Of a stretch of 64,000 nucleotides of DNA, positions 37,601-49,600 are shown in pieces; the first letter of the stretch is position 1; every line of letters starts with the position of its first letter. Made by a program: the position numbers and the translations under genes. This DNA is from Lophius americanus (taxonomy: Eukaryota; Chordata; Actinopteri; Lophiiformes; Lophiidae), in the NCBI GenBank assembly GCA_037951165.1, contig JBBDHG010000058.1, positions 322,501-386,500 of the forward strand, written 5' to 3'. Under the pieces are notes generated by a model, which was not told the origin of the DNA, did no database searches, and saw only the letters and a list, made by a program, of their open reading frames with translations.

Positions 37601-40600
37601 GCATCGGTTTCTGGTTTGTGCGCCGGTTGTAGGCTGACAGCTTTCACCGCCTGTGGCCTCTGAGTCACTCGCTGCACCTTATATTCATTAACACTCAAGG
37701 TGAAAGCTGATAAAAACACAGGAGGTGGCTTCCAACCACGCCGGCCTACAGTCCTGGTGTCAAACACACGGCCAGACGCTACCTGCTGTCATTCAGTCGC
37801 GCTGTAGAAAGCTTCATGAAAGTCCGTTGCGTCGCCGTGTGGAAGTGATCGGTGAGCCCGGTGAAATAGGTGCTTGCTGCTTGCCTACAGATATGCTGCT
37901 GCTTCATTGATGGAATTGTTTCCAACTGTTTATTTTTACACACAGAGTGAAGCTGATCAAAGCCCTTTTTTGCACAGAAGTCACACTGAGACACACAACC
38001 AAAAAAAGTTGAGGCACAGCGCCACACCAGTGTGTCGGTACATCTCCGTGTGATTTGCAGAAAAATGTGATTTATTGTGATATATATGGGGTCGATATAA
38101 CCTCCATCAAAAAGTAGATATTGTAACGGTCCGACCCAAACCCGGGACCAAAACCTGCGTTCAAACATGAAGGGTAAATTACAGCTGGAGGAGCAGGACG
38201 CTGTTTGCTTGGTTGGTAATGCCATCCATAAATGAGATGGTGATCAATGCTAGCGTAGCCGCAGGTTGGTAGCAAGCACCTACACCTTTGTAGTATTTTG
38301 GTCTTGGTAGTTGTAGTTCTCCTCAGGCGGAGGAGGTGTGTTCTTAAACCTCTTGTCTGGCATGCTTTTTTTTCTTTCTTCATATAGTAGATGGTGGTTG
38401 GTTGTGTCGTGTGGTTTTCTCTGATGCTGGTCGCACAGCTGACTGCTTCTTCAAGTTTAGCGGTCGGACTCTGAATACAGACCGGTCTCCCTCTGCAGGT
38501 GCCTGGACTTAAACCCAGCTGACATGTGCGGCATCCTCCTCCTGTTGACCTCAGGCATACTTAACCCTCAAACACCATTTACACGCCCTTCATACCATTA
38601 ACTGAGAATAATAAATGAGTTTGCACAGCCTCATCAGAGATTGGATCAAATTCAGGTTTGTCCCACGGTATTACCGTTTTCCCCTTGAATCCATGCCTTT
38701 GGTTTTGGTGAAAACTGACAGACGTTAGGTCGGAAACCGAAGCTGCTGATGCGTGATTATTCTCCTTCACAGACAACGACTCATGCTGTAAAAAAAAACA
38801 TAAAAAATAGACCTCATCCGATCCCCTCAACTAATCCAATACCTGCTCAAACTTGCGTGAACCTTCTTCTACAAACGGGGCTCTAACTCTTTACAACGTC
38901 TGTTTTTAAACTTTTATGAATGCTGGAGAGTCAACAAACTCCTAAATAAATGATGGACTCGGATGAACTCCGTTAATGTTAGTCATCATTCAGTGCAGAT
39001 GCTCGCATCCTGAATCATTTATGTGGCCGTGAAGAAGAGCAGAAGTACCATGTTACCCACTGAAGTACTTCTCTTTCAGGCCCTTGCGCACCAGATTAAC
39101 AAGTTTTGTAGAAATTCAGAAAATGTGCGTGGGCAAAAAGGAGGATATGTGCTGTGAGAGGATATAGAATGTATAACCTCTAGACAATAATGCGAATTCC
39201 TGATCCAGACCACTTTATGGTAATGCTTTACAGATTTCCTGCATCAAGTTGCATCTAAGTCAGATATTTAATATGTCAAATAAACCAAAACAGACTTCGA
39301 TGTCTCATAACGTCATGCCTTCACATTAATATTGTGAACCGGTGGGACACGTTGATTGTTTCTGGTGAATATCCAGCATTGTATAGCGGCGAAACGGCTG
39401 ATTCAGCAAATCTCGATCTAGTCCTACTCCCTTCTTAGATCAGGCTATCAGAGAAAATGATTTCTTGAAGCTTTGGTCCTTTCTCGCACATGAGTAACAG
39501 TGGCAGAGACGGCATGTCTCTCAGAGTCTTGGTTCGTGTCGCAGTGGTAAATTAAAGTCCTCACCGCCATAACTATTTTAAAAAAGTCGATTTTTTTTTT
39601 AACTTGTAGTACTTGGTGTTTAGGAAACATTTAGGCAAAACTTGTAGTACTTAAGGTTTAGGAAAAAGTCATGCAGTTTTCTCCATTATTGTCTTGAGTT
39701 ATTGGCAGCCTCTAAATCTACCTACAACTCCAACAAACTCTCTCAGTATCGCTCTAATTCTCGATAGCAGGTCGTCTCTTGCGCCTTCCACTTCAGCATC
39801 TCTGTTCAGCCCATTGAGCCCCGAGCTCTACCACTCGCCAAATTGTGATGCCAGATAACCAGACGGCTCATTTATGTATATATATAGATAGATGTATTTT
39901 TTAGGTTCATCTTAATTGTTGCGAAACAAGGAAGGTCATCAAAACTTATCTCACTGACAGAGAAACTAGAAGCAAACCCCCTCATACCATCTAATGGTCC
40001 TCCTCGTCTTCAGCCCGGGGGACAAGACATCCAATATTTCCGAAATGTGTATCTGAAACATTGACTCGTCAGACAAGTGGACACTCTGACTCTTCATGTC
40101 AGTCCGTCTCAGATGCAAAGATCTGTGGCATCTCTGGATGTCGGCACGTACGCCATGTGATTGGGTCCAAAGTCTTCCCGTCTCCGGGTCGCGACACGCT
40201 TCGTAGAATCCTGACAGTTTCTAATTCTCGGACGACTGGGGGGTCAAAGGTCGCGGGCCTTCAGTATTGCTTATAGTCTGTCCTTTTCAATGCAGCGGTT
40301 TTTCTCCAGATTGTCTGAATCTTTTGATGATATTATCATCTGCAGACGGGAAACCCACAAAGTCCAGACAGATGTTGTTCTTCAACAGCCGTCTGCAGAT
40401 CTTCGCCATGTGGTGAACCGCTTCTTCATCTTTGATGTGAATGAACTTTTCCAGGACGCCCCTTAATACCCCGTCCTGATACCATCATCCCACCATCCTC
40501 CTCACCCCCTGGAATGGAACAATCAGGAGTTTTTGATCATTCTGCAATTGCTTGTAGTCTTTTGTCGCACCTGTCCCAACGTGTTCCTCCATAAGATATG

Positions 40601-43600
40601 TAGACTGAGAGCTTTTCAATTTAAATTATTAACGTTTGACGCACTGTCCAAACTTTTTTTTCTTCTTTTTTTAACTTTGGCCGTCTCACTTGCTTAAATA
40701 TTATGTCAATGTAATGTCCGTTTTTTTCTGCGAGGTCCTGATTCAATCGTCTTATTGTTGAAACTAGCCTTAGTGGACCCAGAGACACGGCGTCCTCACC
40801 TCAGAGACACGGCGTCCTCGCCTCAGAGACACGGCGTCCTCGCCTCAGAGACACGGCGTCCTCGCCTCAGAGACACGGCGTCCTCGCCTCAGAGACACGG
40901 CGTCCTCGCCTCAGAGAGCCCCTCCCCTGCCCTTTGAAGTCGGCCTCTCTTCTTTCATCAGACAGACTAACAATAGCGAGGAGCCTTTTGACATTCACCA
41001 GAACCCAAGACCCGTTTCGGTACCTTTGAAAGATTGCGTAGGTTGAAGAGTCTCCTGGACTCTAAAAAGGTGGACGTGCTTTGAGGAGTCTGCGGATGGT
41101 TTTCGGCTCGCACCCGCGTATAAACATGCTTAGAATGGTCAAACATGTCAACTCTGGGTTTGATCTCAATGCGGAGCAGGTACTTCCCGGCTGATTGTTG
41201 AATTGGACCCTTGAAATGATGGTGCAGAGTTTTTACTGAGCTCCAAATCACTTGAGATAATAACAGTGATAATATTTTATCCTTTATTAGTCACACGCAT
41301 TCCAACGTAGTGAAAAGATTTCTCTGCATTGATGATGATGAAGATGACGCTGTGTGATAGTCCTTTAATGGCAGATTTTTATTAAACGTCCAACTACAAA
41401 CACTGAAGGAGGAAATTTCACTCCTTTAATGTCAGAAAGAGCTTTAGGGTAGTTTGTGTAGTTATTTTAGACATCATCATCAAACGTGTTCGTTATGTTG
41501 TCTGGAAAAAGAAAATATCACGCCGGTTTTTTTGGCTTAACTAAGACGTTTCCATTGTTAAATGTTAATTATCGTACGAGGTACCGATCATAGTAGCAAT
41601 AATAATCTTTATTTATATAGCGCAGAGCGCGGCGGCGCTAGGAGTGGAATCAGGCTGTTAAAACAAGACAATAAATCATTTCAAAATGGAAACCACGGAG
41701 AGTGAGGTCACATTTTTTACAGTTCAAACTGTGACAAGATTATGTTTAAAGCAGATGTTCTTCCCGTGAAAAAGAAAAAAAACCCACACCGACCAAAATA
41801 CAAGGTTCTAATGTCGGAACTCATTAAATCAGATTCTGGGTTTGTTTTGTGTATAAAGATGCAACAAATCTTTCTAAATAAAATAAAACAGCCGTCAGAG
41901 CTTAAATGAAAGTAGGAATATTTGGCGTTTTTCGCCAAGCAAAGGAAAATACTGCGTCCCGACCTACTTCTTTTTTTTTTTCTTTTGTAGGTTCTGATTC
42001 TGGCAACATGACTGTAGATCCATTTAAACACAAAAAAAACAAACAAAGTACCCGAGAGTGAGGAGTGCTTCCTCCTGGCAGGCCCTGCCCCTGATCAGGG
42101 TCTTCGCTGTGCCAGCCGCTCTGGCAGCGAGAACGTCAGAGCTTTTGTCTCCGTGGCTATTTATGGTGGTGCTGGCGCTCATTTCACCTCTGCTCGTCAG
42201 AACACGCACAACTCCATTTCCACCGGCGCGCCTGACGTTAGAGGAGACCTCTGCGGCGTGAATCCTTCCGTGTGAAGATTGATCACGTTTATTCAGAGAA
42301 TGCCATTAAGATGTTCTATTATGATCCCAGCCTTGAATTCCACGTATGGTTCTAAACCGCCGCCGCCGCAGTTTTGACCTGAATCTCGTTTCCAAACTCG
42401 GCCTCCAGCTCGTGAACACATGGAGAAGACATTAAGGAGGAGACAGACGTGCCGTTAGTTTTTCTAGCTTTCATCATAAGCGGCTGCAGTGTCGGTCCAG
42501 GCTGAGCGTGGAAGGCGCTGGACTGTTGACAGGGTTGAGGTAGTTGGACTTTTAGTGGTTCGTACTTCCTGTCTGTGCCTCAGACTCGGACCACTCAATA
42601 AAACTTGCTGTGAGAGTGGATGGCTATGAAATATTTGTATTGGAAGAGAAAATAGAGCATGCATGAGTTCAGAGCACTAAAAAGATGTGATCAGATCAAA
42701 ATACACGCAGGTTCATCTTATTATCTATACCTGTTTATGAATGTTTAGTTTGTTGCTTTGAGAAACAGAAGAGGAAAAATTCCCCCAAAAAATTTGAGGA
42801 AAAAAAAATTGAAAGAGGAAGATTTTTTTCTTCTAATTTTTTATTCATGGGAAAAGGTTTCTGCGGGGTAAAAAGGCAAAATGTCAAAATGTGAGGAAAA
42901 AATTGGTATGTCAAGAAAAAAAGTTATATCATCGTGAAAAAAAAGTCAAAATGTTGAGAAAGTCATAATTTCCTGAAAAGGTCTTCCTCTTCTAGCTCAT
43001 AAACATCGCAGTAATCACTTTAGGACTGTGAGGAGATAATTCCCAAAACCGCGTCTCTTCAGAAGGAAAGAAAAGTTTGGAAGAAGTGGCCGCGTTCTCG
43101 CAAAATGAAGAAGCGTGCAATTCAGAGACGGTACGTTGTATCACATGACAAAATAAGACTATAGATCCGGTCGCTTGAAAGAAATGATAAAAGAAAAACT
43201 AAAGAAATCTTCCTCTGATTTAGTCCGACTTTTTCTGGGCATTTCAACTTTATTCTTAAAGTTACATATGAAAAAAAATAAAATACTTCCTCTTATTTTA
43301 TTTTATTTTTTAAAACTAAGTAACCGGGGTTTTCAGGGCCACAAACACGTTTATCATATTTGTCATAATAATATTTGATCACTCGCTGACGACCAATAAA
43401 GTTTCCTTTAAAACCCTCTTTTGTTTTCGTTTGTCTTCGCGGCTTACATTTAAGAGGCAGTGTGAAACATTTAGTACCATTTCATTTTTGGACCCCCCTC
43501 GCGGGACGAGTGGCGTGAGCTGAAATGCGGAACTCCCCCCTGCCCTGACGAAAACATTTTGTTGTCATAATCCGGCATGATTAAAAATCCCTTCATCTCT

Positions 43601-46600
43601 ATCCTTCACTGATCCCAGGCACCTTCAGAGGAAAGACAGAATTATTCAGAACTTTTCTGGGCAAAAAAAGTTGGGTCTGTGTTTGTTGGGTCGGTGTTTG
43701 TTGGGTCTGAGTTTAATGGGTCTGTGTTTGTTGGGTCTGTGTTTGTTGGGTCCGTGTTTGTTGGGTCGGTGTTTGTTGGGTCTGTGTTTGTTGGGTCTGT
43801 GTTTGTTGGGTCTGTGTTTGTTGGGTCGGTGTTTGTTGGGTCTGTGTTTGTTGGGTCTGTGTTTGTTGGGTCTGTGTTTGTTGGGTGCGTGTTTGTTGGG
43901 TCTGTGTTTGTTGGGTCTGTGTTTGTTTGGTCTGTGTTTGTTGGGTCTGTGTTTGTTGGGTCTGTGTTTAATGGGTCTGTGTTTGTTGGGTCTGTGTTTG
44001 TTGGGTCTGTGTTTGTTGGGTCTGTGTTTGTTGGGTCTGTGTTTGTTGGGTCCGTGTTTGTTGGGTCCGTGTTTGTTGGGTCCGTGTTTGTTGGGTCCGT
44101 GTTTGTTGGGTCCGTGTTTGTTGGGTCCGTGTTTGTTGGGTCCGTGTTTGTTGGGTCCGTGTTTGTTGGGTCCGTGTTTGTTGGGTCGGTGTTTGTTGGG
44201 TCTGTGTTTGTTGGGTCTGTGTTTGTTGGGTCTGTGTTTGTTGGGTCTGTGTTTGTTGGGTCGGTGTTTGTTGGGTCTGTGTTTGTTGGGTCGGTGTTTG
44301 TTGGGTCTGTGTTTGTTGGGTCTTGGTTTGTTGGGTCTGTGTTTGTTGGGTCTGTGTTTGTTGGGTCTGTGTTTGTTTGGTCTGTGTTTGTTGGGTCTGT
44401 GTTTGTTGGGTCTGTGTTTGTTTGGTCTGTGTTTGTTGGGTCTGTGTTTGTTGGGTCTGTGTTTGTTGGGTCTGTGTTTGTTGGGTCTGTGTTTGTTGGG
44501 TCGGTGTTTGTTGGGTCTGTGTTTGTTGGGTCTGTGTTTGTTGGGTCGGTGTTTGTTGGGTCTGTGTTTGTTGGGTCGGTGTTTGTTGGGTCTGTGTTTG
44601 TTGGGTCTGTGTTTGTTGGGTCGGTGTTTGTTGGGTCGGTGTTTGTTGGGTCGGTGTGTTTTGGGTCTGATCTTCATTCTTCTTTATTCCGCTTTCACTG
44701 AACCCTGGTACTTTGACTCCATCGTGACCCTGAGACCCTGCATGATCCCAGGATGGAGGATTAAAAAAAAAAAGAAAAAGTCCTTTCCTCCCATGTCGTA
44801 GTTGGCAGGTTGGAGGGGGGGGGGTCACCCAAACTTGTGTTCTGCTGTGTCTCGCCTACAGGAGTGGGAGGCGGAGAGTCACGACTGGTACTGCTTCGAG
44901 TGTCACCTACCGGGCGACGTCCTCACGTGCGACAACTGCTTCCGGGTTTATCACCTCAAATGTCTGTCGGAGGAGTTCAAGCCCCGAGACGGAGGGTCTC
45001 ACTGGCAGTGTGTCGTCTGCAGGGTCGGTGGTCCACATGAGGCGCCGTTATAGCTAACGAGAAAATACATGAAGTATTTTTCATGGCTTCTGTCTCTCAA
45101 CCGTCTGGAAACGTTTTTTCACTTCCTTGTTTCTGTTTAAGGACATTCTGTATAGATGTGTCTGAGTTCTAGAACATTTAGGTACAGGGATCTACTTTAA
45201 TATCAAATGTCTTCTATTTCTCCTCACATTACTCTCCATCCATCCTCCATCCATCCATCCATCGTACAGGGCAGTAAAAAGAAGAACCTAAACAAGCAGG
45301 AGATGAGTAAATACCTGCGCTTCATCGTCCAGAGAATGAAGGAGAGGGTAAGAACATCCTCGCTGGATTCACTCCGACCGTCTTTTTATTTGTTCTACTC
45401 ATGTATGACAACACAGCAGATGGTTCTTCATAGTATCTTATTCTGAAATAGGAACCTCAACTTCTTCATAAGAATTTACCCAGGTGGAGATTAATATCTG
45501 CTTCAGGTGGGGCAGTGATGAAAAACTATCGACTATTTTTGTCCTCAACACCGTTTAAAAGCCTAACAAGATCTATGCTGTCATCATCATGTCTCCGAAA
45601 AGTCCCCAATACCCTGCGTTGACACACAGAGAAAAGATAAATCCGTTCACTTTCATTCTTATACACGGAATTTGGACTAAATAAAACCAGCAGTTAAGAA
45701 GTTAAGTCCAGAAAAAAAGTTGTTTCACAAAAAGCTCCCCCTAGTGAGAAAAATGTAAATAGTTGATTTCAACACTTGATTCATATGGACCAAATTTGGA
45801 CTATATCAGACCAATGGTTGAGAAATTATGGCCCCAAAAACATTCAGAGATAAAGCTCCCCCTAGAGAGTAAAATATGAACTATTTGAATAAATCACAAT
45901 GTATACAAGACGGATCTCCTCAAGTTGATCTTATTCAGCAAATGTCGACTTAATTGGACCGGCAGTTGAATAATTATGACCTGATAGTTTCGGAGATGAA
46001 AGCCCCCCTAAAAAAATCACTCCAGTTCTTCCTTGCACTAAGGTCTATTTGGTTCTAAAATTCCAAATGGATCCATGATACAGTTTTTGAGTTATCGTGT
46101 TAACATGAAGCATGTGCGACAACGAACTCCGACGCTTCAAATGAATCACCCCGGGAAACACGAGTTTCAAGACGCTAACGTTAGCAGAGCGGCTAAAGCT
46201 GGGAACACATACACAATGTTGTGTTAAGTCTCATTACGTCAATCTCCGCTAACAGTCTGACTTCAGCCCTTTTATTAGCGCTCTCAAATCTCATATGGTT
46301 TACCTTCCATCTCTTCAGGTCTCCCACGTATCCCTGTTTCATTACTGCACCTGACACCCTCCTCGTCCTCCTCCTCCACCTCCTCACTATTGAGTGGTAT
46401 TAAACTATTACGGTATTATTATTCCTCTGTGTTTCAGGCAGTGGACCTGAACAAGAAAGGCAAAGACACCAAACATCCCATGTACAAACGGCTGATCCAC
46501 ACAGCGCTGGACGTCTCAAACATCCAGGAGGTAACCATGGCGCCCTTCATCCCCCTGTGGACGCCCCGTTATCTCTGGCTCCACTTCATCTATCTCTTCT

Positions 46601-49600
46601 TCTCTAATTTCTTCTTCCGACCTCACGGAAACATCCTCTCTTTCTTTTATGTTGTTGTATTCGTCGTTTGAGTTTATGCTGAATCAGCGGTTATCAGTTA
46701 AGAGAGATAACTGTAAAAAGAATATGTCATGTGGTCTGATGTCAGAATACACGGTGACATCACAGAGACGGTCGAGGGGGCGGGACAATAATTAGCCCAG
46801 TGGTTTAGATGTTAACCCCTGATTTGACTTTTGGGTAACGAAAGAATCATGTATAATAAATAATAACACCTCAGTTGTAATTGTAGTGTGTGTGTGTGTG
46901 TGACACACACACACACACACGTGCAGCATGTGAATAGAACTCTTTGTACTCTGTCCTTTGTTGCCTCTCTTCCTAACAACAGTGCCCCCCCTTCCTCTCT
47001 TTCTCAGAACTTGTCGGAAGGGAAATATAAAAGCTTTGAGGAGTTCAAAGCGGACGCTCAGCTGATTGTTCACAACACAGCCATCTTGTACGGCGGTAGG
47101 TCCAAAACCTGTCTACTTTTTGGGTCGGAGGGGGATATAGAAATAAAGTGCCAAATTACTTTACTGCTTTATGGTTAAAGGTCCGGTCCAGTGTGTAGAA
47201 TTTAGTGGCATCTAGAGGAGACGTTTAAAAATTGCGACCATAGAACACACCTCAGCTCAGCCGTCACTTTCAAAGTGTGTAGGAGAATCTACGGTACCAG
47301 AACGATGTCATCGCCTACCACTGCATAGAGATTCTTGTCCAGGGATCGGGTTCCTTCTAGAGGCGCCGATTTCAATTTTCTTGACAGATATCCGATTTTT
47401 ATAAAGTTTGACGCTTTGGTCCAATAACGGATTTTGGCCGATTCCACCATAAAGATCTTTTGAATGAAAGGCCCTCATGAAAATGTAAGATAATACCTGA
47501 CGTGTGACTTTATTAAGGTTTTCTTTATTTATTGCATTTAGCTGAAGTTCACCACAAGGAGAAAAAAAAACAACCAATATTATCTGGAAGTTCGATCATC
47601 TGCCTCTTCAGGCAGCAGAGATTTAAATGTTTATTATCTCTGCTGGTCATCTAGACGGAAACCAAAGTGACCAGAAATATTTTGGCAGCCAATAGATGAA
47701 TTTTAATCACATGTTTGTTTGTTTGTTACAGTTCACAGTGACCAGGCGGAGATTGCTCGGCTGCTTTTCAGCGACACGTGCCACGAGGTAGAATCATGTC
47801 ACTTCTTTGTCTTGCAGTGGTTTTCTAGAGGAATGGCATGTAGTGATGGGTTCCATCCCTCCTGTCAGTCTAACACCTGTCATTTACCTTAGAGTGGAAC
47901 CCTAACATCCTTCAGAGTGTTTCTTTTTTTCATGAAACTTTCACAAACCGCCGCCAAGTACTGAAATAGAGCCTTTATTGTTTTTTTATTTGCTTTCTTT
48001 CTCTTTTCTCTCTGACTCATTCTGTGAGTCAGAGAAAATATGTGGTCGTAACCCACATCCCCCTTTTCTTTTTTTTTTCTTTTTCTTGTTGTAAAAATCT
48101 TACATCATTCCTAAAGAGAATTTAAATCAGTGTGAACGTCTTAAATGAACATTTTCTCTCTCACTACAATAAACTCAACCACAGACCTGTTTTAAGGCCT
48201 GCCTCTTCCTCCTCATCACCTCTCTCTTCCTCTATCTCCTCTCCTCCAGCTGAACGAGTTGTTGCTGTGTAAGAACTGTTTCTACCTGTCGAACGCTCGG
48301 CCCGACAACTGGTTCTGTTATCCCTGCGTGAGTACAACCCACCTGTCCCTATTGGGTTTGTTTAACGCCCGTCGTCATCATCAGTGAGACTCTACATCAA
48401 CATTTATAGTGTTTGTAAATGATATTCAATCGTACTACTGATTGGGCTGATGAAGGCGTAGGTTGTTTTTTTGTTTGAGGATCAACTGGATTACATTCAG
48501 GTTCATCCTCACAGACCAGGTCTCCATGTTGCCCCTGCAGAGTCCCAATCATGACCTGGTGTGGGCCAAGATGAAGGGGTTCGGTTACTGGCCGGCCAAA
48601 GTCCTACAGAGGGAGGACAACCAGGTGGACGTCCGCTTCTTCGGCCACCAGCACCAGAGGTCGGCACAGTTGGCGGACATCATCACTTATCCAGGGGTTC
48701 ACCTAGGTTAAATAACGGGGGGGCTGCTGCCCTCTAAGTGCCGGTTTAGCACAGAAGACCAAACGTTATGCCGTAAAACGTCTAGTTCTTAAAAACAATC
48801 TTTCCGCGCCGTAAATATATCAAAGTACATCTGATATCTGTTTATTATAAACTGTATAATAGCTCCAAAAAAATCATCTTTGTTCTCGTGAGAGTAAGAA
48901 GTCGGGAATTATTTCCTCCGGAGGAAAACGCCATCACCTCAAAATCTCTTCGTCCTCAACGAAAAACGTCCTTATTATAATATTCTGAACTTTTTTGTTG
49001 CTGTTCTCAGGAACGGGTTGAAACTGCTTCTGTGTCTCAGTTGCAGCTGCAACTAATGCAATGTGTCGACACAACTTTTAAATCAACTTTACTCTGCTCG
49101 CCTTTGCGTTTATAACCCTTTAAAGTCCCGCTCAAATGTTTCCCTGAGCTCATTTTGAGTCTCTATTTCTTTTTAAATGTGACTGAACCCGTTTATAATG
49201 CGACCCAGTGGCAGCATGTGTGTGTGCTAAAGAGTAAAGGGGCCCAGGATGGAGCCCTGGGGGACACCACGGGCCAAAGAGGCCGCTGAGAAGGAGGCGT
49301 CAACCCTGGTGTTGATTGACCGTTTTCAATGAAATACGAAATGTCATTATGAAATCATTTTAAAAGTCAGATTTTGTTTCATTTTCCGACTTAAAAACAT
49401 TCTTGACCAAACGTCTTGTCCGCGTGTCTGAGACATGAGGTGAGAGGACGTGATTGAGAACATCCCAGATCTCAGGTGGTCAGAGTTAAAGGAGCCGCCC
49501 ACTTTATTCACCCGGAAACTAAAAGTAAACTCAAAAACAAAACTAAATATAAACTTATAAACCCTATAATAAATAAATGACAAGTGTTGAACCGGCGCAG

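Larger units (their letters stand above)
35817..44861 (+). other. zmynd11 intron between coding exons 2 and 3
   Basis: 9,045 bp, the largest intron between coding exons. It contains a sense L2 fragment at 36,505-36,625, a dispersed repeat at 39,990-40,610, a 22-bp minisatellite at 40,781-40,912, an antisense LINE 3' tail at about 41,600-41,680 and the 15-bp minisatellite at 43,681-44,655. A run of ten or more G lies at 44,814-44,824, close to the acceptor. Confidence 0.85.

Noticed and set aside
43646..44801. Open frames of 340-376 codons on both strands
   Set aside because: They are produced by a 15-bp tandem repeat whose unit is a multiple of three. They lie inside a zmynd11 intron, are open in several frames at once and resemble no protein.
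48463..48711. Exon 9 extending past 48,659 to its own stop
   Set aside because: The extra codons do not match the family, and the next exon completes the Arg codon and continues AWIP exactly as in other vertebrates, so the weak GTCGGC donor is taken as real.
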